Assembly (NCBI RefSeq): GCF_027912495.1
Contig: NZ_CP115463.1
Coordinates: forward strand, 3,732,501-3,796,500
Length of the DNA: 64,000 nucleotides
Reading direction: 5' to 3'
Source of the DNA: Caulobacter sp. NIBR1757
Lineage (GTDB): Bacteria > Pseudomonadota > Alphaproteobacteria > Caulobacterales > Caulobacteraceae
Shown: positions 56,958-64,000 of the stretch, in pieces
Layout: each line of letters opens with the position of its first letter
How positions within the stretch are numbered: position 1 is the stretch's first letter
Program-made: the position numbers and the translations under genes
Notes under the pieces: model-generated
Databases searched by the model: none
What the model saw: only the letters and a program-made list of their open reading frames with translations
Told to the model about the DNA's origin: nothing

Positions 56958-58853
56958 CTAGAATTCTTCCCACTCGTCTGTCTTGCGCTGCGCGCCGCCC
57001 GCGCCGACCACCTTCATGGCGGTGTGGGTGCGGGCCGGAGCCGGCGCGGGCGCCGGCATCCGATGGCCCTGCGCCTCGCCGACCTGGAAGCGGCCGATGA
57101 GAGCGGTCAGACCCTCGGCCTGCTGGGCCAGGGCATGGCTGGCGGCGGTGGTCTCCTCGACCATGGCCGCGTTCTGCTGGGTGACCTGGTCCATTTGATT
57201 GACGGCGATGTTGACCTCGGCCAGGGCCGTCGACTGTTCGTTGGCCGAGGCGGCGATCTCGCTGACCAGGGCGTTGACGCCGCCGACCTTGTCGATGATG
57301 CGCAACAGGGTCTCGCCGGTCTGGCCGACCAGGGAGACGCCGCGATCGACATGCTGACCGCTGGCCGAGATCAGGGCCTTGATCTCGCGCGCGGCGTCGG
57401 CCGAGCGCTGGGCCAGGGCCCGGACTTCCTGGGCGACGACGGCGAAGCCCTTGCCGGAATCGCCGGCCCGGGCGGCCTCTACGCCGGCGTTGAGGGCCAG
57501 AAGGTTGGTCTGGAAGGCGATCTCGTCGATCACCCCGATGATCTGGCCGATCTGGCGCGAGCTTTCCTCGATGGCGCTCATCGCCGACGTGGCGTCACGG
57601 ACGATGGCGCCGCTCTGCGCGGCCTCATCGGTGGCGGCCTCGGCGGCCTCGCGAGCCTGGGTGGCTCCTTCGGCGGCGCGGCGGACAGTGGCGGTGACCT
57701 CTTCGAGGGCGGCGGCGGTTTCCTCCAGGCTGGCGGCCTGCTGCTCGGTGCGGCGCGACAGGTCGTCGGAGGCCTGGGAGATTTCATCCGTACCCGTATG
57801 AATGCCGTCGGCGGCCTCGCGCACCGTCCGCATGGTCGCCTGCAGCCGGTCGACGGCGGCGTTGAAGTCGGCGCGCAGCCGTTCGTAGTCGGCGGCGAAG
57901 GGCTGGGTGATGCGGAACGTCAGATCGCCGTCGGCCAGGCTCGACAGCCCTTGCCCCAGCGACTCGACGACACACTTCTGGATCTGCTCGGCGGCGGCGC
58001 GGCGTTCCTCGTTCTCGCGGCGCTCTTCCTCGATCTTCTCCCGCTCGTCGGCGGCCTCCAGTTCGGCCTGACGGTCGACGACCGCCTGGCGGAAGGCGAA
58101 CAGGGCCTGGGCCATGACGCCGATCTCATCCTTGCGACGGGTGTGCGGCGGCTCGACCGACATGTCTCCCTTGGACAGCCGGGTCAAGGCGCTGGTGATG
58201 TCGCTGAGCGGCTTCACCAGCGCCTTGCGGGCCACGACGATCAGCAGGGCGGCGAAGGCCATGCCGAGACCCAGCATGACCAGCATGACGATCTGGGCCA
58301 GGCCGGCCTCGGCGGTGGCGCCGGCGGCTTCCGCCTTGGCGGCGGTCTCGATCTTCTGGGAGGCCTCCTCCATCTTCCCTTCGAGGGCCTGAAACTGGGT
58401 CATGAACTCGGGGGTCTTGGCCTGGCCTGCGGCCAGGCTCTGCTCGGCGGCCGCGACCGTGCCTTCCGCCGAAGCGATGTAGCTCGCGAGCGGCGCTTCC
58501 AACGCCTGCAACGCGGCCTTGGCGGCCGGATCGGTGGCCAGGGTCTTGTTGCGCTCGACGGCCTCGCGGAAGGCGGTGGTGTGTTCGGAGAGGTCAGCCT
58601 TGACCTCGTCAAAGCCAACTCCGGTGGCGGGGTCGGCGGCGCGCAGGGCGGACAGCACGTCGGCCCGGAGGGCGTCGTGCATCATGTCGGCATACATGTG
58701 ATTGCGGAGGACCGAGGCCGACCGGGTCGAGTCCCGCAGATTGCCGCTCAGGTTGAAGGCCGCCCAGATGCCGGCCCCGGCGGTCAAGCCCGCCAGCGCC
58801 AGGACGGCGATGCCGGCCATCAGCACCTTGCCGTTGATCGACGAGAAGTTCAT
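56958..58853 (-). CDS. Methyl-accepting chemotaxis protein
   Basis: A 631-aa receptor. Two membrane segments (about residues 10-32 and 190-215) flank a helical periplasmic domain. One HAMP domain follows, then a second near residues 290-360, and the cytoplasmic signalling tip has [18 protein letters not shown]. The C-terminus is DEWEEF, a CheR/CheB docking tail. GGGGGGAGA precedes the start at 58853. It is near the che operon but separate from it and may take the place of mcpA. Confidence 0.94.
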   Translation of the reverse strand: MNFSSINGKVLMAGIAVLALAGLTAGAGIWAAFNLSGNLRDSTRSASVLRNHMYADMMHDALRADVLSALRAADPATGVGFDEVKADLSEHTTAFREAVERNKTLATDPAAKAALQALEAPLASYIASAEGTVAAAEQSLAAGQAKTPEFMTQFQALEGKMEEASQKIETAAKAEAAGATAEAGLAQIVMLVMLGLGMAFAALLIVVARKALVKPLSDITSALTRLSKGDMSVEPPHTRRKDEIGVMAQALFAFRQAVVDRQAELEAADEREKIEEERRENEERRAAAEQIQKCVVESLGQGLSSLADGDLTFRITQPFAADYERLRADFNAAVDRLQATMRTVREAADGIHTGTDEISQASDDLSRRTEQQAASLEETAAALEEVTATVRRAAEGATQAREAAEAATDEAAQSGAIVRDATSAMSAIEESSRQIGQIIGVIDEIAFQTNLLALNAGVEAARAGDSGKGFAVVAQEVRALAQRSADAAREIKALISASGQHVDRGVSLVGQTGETLLRIIDKVGGVNALVSEIAASANEQSTALAEVNIAVNQMDQVTQQNAAMVEETTAASHALAQQAEGLTALIGRFQVGEAQGHRMPAPAPAPARTHTAMKVVGAGGAQRKTDEWEEF

Positions 58854-58908
58854 CGCAGTCTCCCCCCGCAGTCCGGGACAGTAAGAACTAAGGGCGGATC
58901 CTTGCGGC

Positions 58909-58916
58909 ATGGTTAA
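58909..58916 (-). promoter_or_regulatory. TTAACCAT motif upstream of the MCP gene
   Basis: An exact minus-strand TTAACCAT, 55 bp before the MCP start, matching the CtrA-type half-site known from Caulobacter cell-cycle promoters. Confidence 0.45.
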
Positions 58917-59108
58917 TTTTGAGAACGCGCATCGCCCCACCCTTGGTGTGTTCTCCTGTCCAGATCGATCTCGAACGGTTAACAGGATGACCAAACGGCC
59001 AATACGTATAATTGCTGATAGGACGCTTCCCGTAACGAATTGAAATCACCATTTCATTTTTCTCAAATGACCCGCATTGGGGATTAGAGAATCTACGTAG
59101 GCTCGGAT

Positions 59109-59123
59109 TTAACCTGAATTTAT
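59109..59123 (+). promoter_or_regulatory. CtrA-like full site before the porin gene
   Basis: TTAA-CCTGAAT-TTAT fits TTAA-N7-TTAA with one mismatch, 44 bp before the porin start. Confidence 0.4.
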
Positions 59124-59167
59124 ACAGCACCGCCGACTCTCCCGCCCGAACCTATCGGGAGGACGGA

Positions 59168-60352
59168 ATGTTCCCTTTCAAGATCGCGCAGAATCGCGCG
59201 GCTCTGCTCGTCGCCACGGCCGCGCTTGCCGCCGCCTCGCCCGCCCTTGCCCAGGAAACGGAGCGCGGCGCCCTGTCCGTCGAGGCGAGCTGGACCGCCG
59301 ACGTCATCGGCCCGGTCTCCGGCGGCGTGACGCGACAGGCCGAGGTGCTCGACAACATCGACATCATCGCCGACCTGGATCTCGGCAAGGCCATCGGCTG
59401 GGACGGGGCGACGCTGCACGGCTACCTGCTGTCCAACAACGGCGGCATCCCCAACGACAACGCCGGCACGCTGCAGGGCATCGACAACATCGAGGTCGCC
59501 CGCCAGGGGGCCCGCCTCTATGAACTGTGGCTGGAAGCGCCGCTGGGCCAAGCGACCACGGTGCGGGCCGGGCTCTATGACCTCAACAGCGAGTTCTACG
59601 CCAACGACGGCGCCGGCCTGCTGATCAATCCCTCCTTCGGCATCGGCTCGGAACTGGCGGCCACCGGTCCCAACGGTCCATCGATCTTTCCCTCCACCGC
59701 CCTGGCCGTGCGGCTGAGCCACGCCTGGGACGGCGGCTATGTGCGCGGCGCGGTGCTCAACGCCCATGCCGGCGTGCCGGGCGATCCGGACGGCGTCGAC
59801 CTGGACTTCGACAGCGGGGCCCTGGTCATCGCCGAGGCCGGACTGACCGGCAACCTGCGCCTGTCGGTCGGGGTCTGGCGCTACAGCGACGACCAGGACG
59901 ACATCCGCGATGTCACCCCGGGCGGCGCTCCCGTGCAGCGCACCGCCCAGGGCGTCTATGTCTCCGGCGAGCGGGTGCTGGCCGGGGACGCAGCCTCCAC
60001 CCAGGTCACCGGCTTCTTCCGGGCCGGGGTTTCCGACGGCGACACCAGCCCCTTCAAGGGCGGCTGGCAGGCCGGGGTGCTGGTCGAGCGGGTCCTCAAG
60101 GACCGCCCCGACAGCGCCTTCTCGGTCGGCGTCCAGCAGGGCTACCTGTCCTCGAAGATGCGGGCCAACATGGCCGGCGGCGGCCTCGACGCCTCGAACG
60201 CCGAGACAGGATTGGAGGTTACCTACTCGGATCGCCTGGGCGACCGCATCACCCTGCAGCCCGACCTGCAGGTCATCCTCGATCCGGGCGGCGAGAGCGG
60301 GGCCGATCCGGTGGTGGTGCTGGGCCTGCGGGTTACGGTGGATCTGTTCTGA
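59168..60352 (+). CDS. OprB-family carbohydrate-selective porin
   Basis: A 394-aa outer-membrane protein. The signal peptide is about 29 residues (ASPALAQ). An OprB-like barrel follows with alternating strands and typical segments such as LYELWLEAPLG, LRAGLYDLNSEF-like (here VRAGLYDLNSEFY) and a C-terminal VVLGLRVTVDLF. GGGAGG precedes the start. It allows diffusion of sugars or similar solutes. Confidence 0.88.
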   Translation: MFPFKIAQNRAALLVATAALAAASPALAQETERGALSVEASWTADVIGPVSGGVTRQAEVLDNIDIIADLDLGKAIGWDGATLHGYLLSNNGGIPNDNAGTLQGIDNIEVARQGARLYELWLEAPLGQATTVRAGLYDLNSEFYANDGAGLLINPSFGIGSELAATGPNGPSIFPSTALAVRLSHAWDGGYVRGAVLNAHAGVPGDPDGVDLDFDSGALVIAEAGLTGNLRLSVGVWRYSDDQDDIRDVTPGGAPVQRTAQGVYVSGERVLAGDAASTQVTGFFRAGVSDGDTSPFKGGWQAGVLVERVLKDRPDSAFSVGVQQGYLSSKMRANMAGGGLDASNAETGLEVTYSDRLGDRITLQPDLQVILDPGGESGADPVVVLGLRVTVDLF

Positions 60353-60633
60353 GCCCTCGCCGATCCCGAAGCCGAGTATAGCAGGAAATCGCCCCGGAGA
60401 AGATTTTTTCTTTGCTAATTCAACGTCATAAGTCCCACCAGGGGTCCACCTGAAACCGCTCTTGGAACCATCCGAAACCTACCGGACGACCAACCTGAAC
60501 CCACCTGCAGTGGCCCCAAGGAACGAAGTCGAGAGGGCACATTGAATTGCCGCGCACCGATGCTGCGAGCGTTGGCGCCGGCGCCGGCGGCAACGCAAGG
60601 TGTCCCCGCCTCGTCCAACATGAATATGTCTAG

Positions 60634-60650
60634 GCTGTAGGGACGATTTA
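60634..60650 (+). repeat. Left terminal inverted repeat of the IS
   Basis: GCTGTAGGGACGATTTA, exactly complementary to the right end. Confidence 0.93.
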
Positions 60651-60651
60651 A

Positions 60652-61146
60652 TCATTTGAGCCAGAGCATGATGCAGGCGAGCTTTACGAAGCCCATGAAG
60701 GTTTGGGCGAGCTTGTCGTAGCGGGTGGCGATGCGCCGGCAGTGCTTGATGCGGCTGAAGAAGCGCTCGATGCGGTTGCGCTCTTTATAGATGTCCTTGT
60801 CGTAGCTGTGCTTGCGCAGGCGATTGCGGCGCGGCGGCACGACCGGATCACCACCTTGCTCGATGACCTTCGCGTAGAGGGGGTGGGAGTCATAGGCCTT
60901 GTCGGCGATGAGATGCTGGGCGGCCAGTCCGTCGATCAGATCGCTGGCCGGAGCCACGTCATTCTGCTGTCCTGGGCCGAGCATCAGCCGGATCGGCAGA
61001 CCCAGGGCGTCTACGCCGGCGTGGATTTTGGTGCCGAATCCGCCGCGAGAACGGCCAAGCGCCTGGGCGTCCGGGCCCCCCTTTTTCGCCGCGCTCCAGC
61101 GGCTTGGGCGTGGGCCCGAATGACCGTGGCGTCGAGCATCACCCAT
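60652..61146 (-). CDS. IS5-type transposase, second frame (orfB)
   Basis: About 164 aa, the DDE catalytic half with LIADKAYDSHPL and the YKERNRIERFFSRIKHCRR C-terminal motif (YREK-like). Read as a fusion with orfA after a -1 shift in the A5G6 run at 61086-61076. Independent expression is unlikely. Confidence 0.9.
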   Translation of the reverse strand: MGDARRHGHSGPRPSRWSAAKKGGPDAQALGRSRGGFGTKIHAGVDALGLPIRLMLGPGQQNDVAPASDLIDGLAAQHLIADKAYDSHPLYAKVIEQGGDPVVPPRRNRLRKHSYDKDIYKERNRIERFFSRIKHCRRIATRYDKLAQTFMGFVKLACIMLWLK

Positions 61147-61424
61147 TCCAGGTCAGGGTCCGCCGCCACCGCCGCAAAGATCTTGTCCAGCACGCCCTTC
61201 TCGACCCACCGGTAGTATCGCTTCTTGGCTCGTTCAACGGGCCCAAAGCGCTCGGGCAGATCCTTCCACCGGGCCCCCGAACGGGCCATCCACAACAGGG
61301 CGTCGATGAACAGACGCCCGTTGCTGCGCGGGCCCCGCTTGCCCTTGCGCCCACCTGGCACAAACGGCTCGATCCGAGCCCACTGATCGTCCCGCAGAAC
61401 CTCGCCTTCCAAGGCCGCCTCCAA
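61011..61424 (-). CDS. IS5-type transposase, first frame (orfA)
   Basis: 137 aa with the N-terminal DUF4096-like region (LRDDQWARIEPFVPG, NGRLFIDALLWMARSGARW) and the first catalytic Asp in VMLDATVIRAHAQAAGARR. The orfA and orfB frames overlap by 136 bp, and fusion through -1 frameshifting gives full transposase. Confidence 0.9.
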   Translation of the reverse strand: MEAALEGEVLRDDQWARIEPFVPGGRKGKRGPRSNGRLFIDALLWMARSGARWKDLPERFGPVERAKKRYYRWVEKGVLDKIFAAVAADPDLEWVMLDATVIRAHAQAAGARRKRGARTPRRLAVLAADSAPKSTPA

Positions 61425-61464
61425 AAAGCAGCTTTGAATCAGAACCCGGAATCCATGGGAATCC

Positions 61465-61481
61465 TAAATCGTCCCTACAGC
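61465..61481 (-). repeat. Right terminal inverted repeat of the IS
   Basis: TAAATCGTCCCTACAGC, the exact reverse complement of the left end. Confidence 0.93.
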
Positions 61482-61494
61482 CTAGACATATTGC

Positions 61495-62207
61495 TCAGAC
61501 CGCCGGGCGGTCCTTGCAGATGGCCTGGAAGCCGGCGGCCATGAAGGTGGCGATGCGCAGCTTGATGGCTTCGAAGTCCTCGGAGCTGCAGAGACCGCTG
61601 GAGAGGCGGTCGATCCGGCCCGTTCGGGCCAGGGTCAGCATCAGGGCGCCGGTGACGAAGTGGTAGCCCCAGAAGATGTCCTCACGCGAGCAGCCGGGCA
61701 TCGCCTTCTCGAGGATGTCGACCAGCCGCAGGACGACGCGGTCGAAGTGCTCGTCCATCAGCATCGAGCCTTCGGGGGTGTTGGAGACCAGCGCCCCCAG
61801 GGCCCCGTAGTTGCGCCAGCCCTCGCCGCCCTTGATGTAGAGGTCGAGGTCGGTGTCGAGGAAGGCGTGCAGAGCGCCCTCGACGGTCGGCCGGTCGGTG
61901 CTGGCGTCGTAGTCGTTGAGGGCCTTCATGCGGGCGTCGATGGTCACCCCTGCGCGGCGGGCGAAGACCGCGTCGAACAGCTTCTTCTTGTCCTCGAAAT
62001 AGTAGTTCAGCAGCGTGTGGTGCACGCCCACCGCCTTGGCCACGTCCTTGAGGGTGACCCCGTAGAGGCCGTGCTTGGAGAACAGCAATTCGGCGGCGTC
62101 GAGGATCTGCTCCATCGACTCGGCGCGTTGTTCGGCCTTGGTGGAGCGGCGTGGCGATGTCTGGGCTTGGGGCACGCGGTACTCTTTCAGGACTGACTGC
62201 GTGAGCG

Positions 62208-62211
<4 letters not shown>
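61495..62211 (-). CDS. TetR-family regulator, paralogue of the 34-35 kb regulator
   Basis: A 238-aa regulator with helix-turn-helix LFSKHGLYGVTLKDVAKAVG. TTG at 62211 is favoured as start: it overlaps the ligase stop (TTGA) and has GGAGGGG a few bases upstream. A GTG at 62175 is an alternative. It follows an acyl-CoA ligase and an esterase on one strand, so it probably controls them. An IS lies immediately after its stop codon. Confidence 0.87.
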
Positions 62212-63793
<1,582 letters not shown>

Positions 63794-63797
<4 letters not shown>

Positions 63798-64000
63798 TGT
63801 CGCTCCGATGCCTTGAGGGGCAGTGGCGGCGAGAGAATGCCGTGGTTCCAGTTCCAGGGGATGGTCCCGACGGCGCGGCGGCGCAGGATGACGTCCTCGT
63901 GCAGGGCGTACATGCCCGGCATCAGCCCGGCCTTGGGAACCGGCTGGACCCCGTAGTCCATGTAGTGGCGCCCCGAGCCGTAAGGGTTCCAGCCGCCGCC
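63794..64000 (-). CDS. Type B carboxylesterase, C-terminal end (runs off right edge)
   Basis: The last 68 codons of a gene entering from the right. GSGRHYMDYGV and the end IPWNWNHGILSPPLPLKASERQ match the C-terminus of the esterase at 40718-42337 (QDRHYMAFED, and WHWNVGLIAPPLPPKA). The stop overlaps the ligase ATG by four bases. The catalytic residues lie outside. Confidence 0.85.

Larger units (their letters stand above)
58854..59167. other. 314-bp divergent region between MCP and porin genes
   Basis: AT-richer than its neighbours, with several TTAACC motifs on both strands (58909-58916, 58975-58982 and 59109-59114). No coding capacity or structured RNA that I can identify. Confidence 0.5.
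60634..61481 (-). mobile_element. IS5-family insertion sequence (IS427-like group)
   Basis: An 848-bp element with 17-bp perfect terminal inverted repeats (GCTGTAGGGACGATTTA) flanked by direct repeats of CTAG at 60630-60633 and 61482-61485, matching the 4-bp YTAR target of IS5-type elements. It has two overlapping frames, as in IS427-like elements. Everything needed appears intact, so it may be active. Confidence 0.93.

Noticed and set aside
57024-58916. A plus-strand open frame of about 630 codons opposite the chemoreceptor
   Set aside because: Gly/Leu/Asp-rich shadow of a clear MCP with HAMP and signalling domains.
60353-60629. tRNA or small RNA after the porin gene
   Set aside because: No cloverleaf, CCA end or stem-loop with T-run was found.

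Overview
The window is high-GC DNA with tightly packed, translationally coupled genes. It looks like an alphaproteobacterium of the Caulobacterales (Caulobacter or Phenylobacterium type). The best evidence is the chemotaxis operon, whose order (cheX-cheY-cheA-cheW-cheR-cheB-cheY-cheD-cheU-cheY-cheE) matches the major che operon of Caulobacter crescentus. Two TonB-dependent receptors, a sigma-54-like promoter and TTAACC motifs fit the same group. No rRNA, tRNA or CRISPR array was seen.

Layout. 1-1333: 5' end of a TonB-dependent receptor and a GntR/FadR-type regulator with matching operator-like palindromes. 1625-4282: two convergent glutamyl-tRNA synthetase genes, one complete and of a type I associate with gammaproteobacteria, the other short with a broken HIGH motif. 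4463-13454: an ECF sigma factor with a small partner, then divergent flagellar filament and hook genes (fliS, fliD, flagellin / flgD, flgE, a 103-aa ORF, flgK, flgL). 13675-32832: the most unusual block. A seven-gene coupled minus-strand operon (Ig-like, His-rich and Cys-rich proteins, a DUF362-SRPBCC fusion, an NAD-dependent epimerase, an SRPBCC protein) is divergent from two giant genes of 2290 and 1413 codons, with a propeller-like protein at the far end. I recognise no known system in it.

32989-42337: a catabolic and uptake locus with an acyl-CoA ligase, TetR regulator, TonB receptor, serine hydrolase, MFS transporter and type B carboxylesterase. Three TTAG...CTAA palindromes lie at its promoters. 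42458-47185: a probable aromatic ring-cleavage operon (VOC dioxygenase, FAH-family hydrolase, flavin hydroxylase, TetR) and an XRE-cupin regulator. 47318-55221: the che operon, in which the usual first gene mcpA is reduced to a 56-codon ORF that keeps only a chemoreceptor-like tail. 55232-60352: a small unknown gene, two coupled MarR regulators, a full chemoreceptor and an OprB-like porin.

60634-61481: an IS5-family element inserted exactly at the centre of an 18-bp palindrome. 61495-64000: TetR, acyl-CoA ligase and the end of another type B carboxylesterase, a paralogous copy of parts of the 33-42 kb locus. The esterase-ligase-regulator combination suggests ester substrates are taken up, cleaved and activated as CoA thioesters under TetR control. 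This pathway reading is inference.
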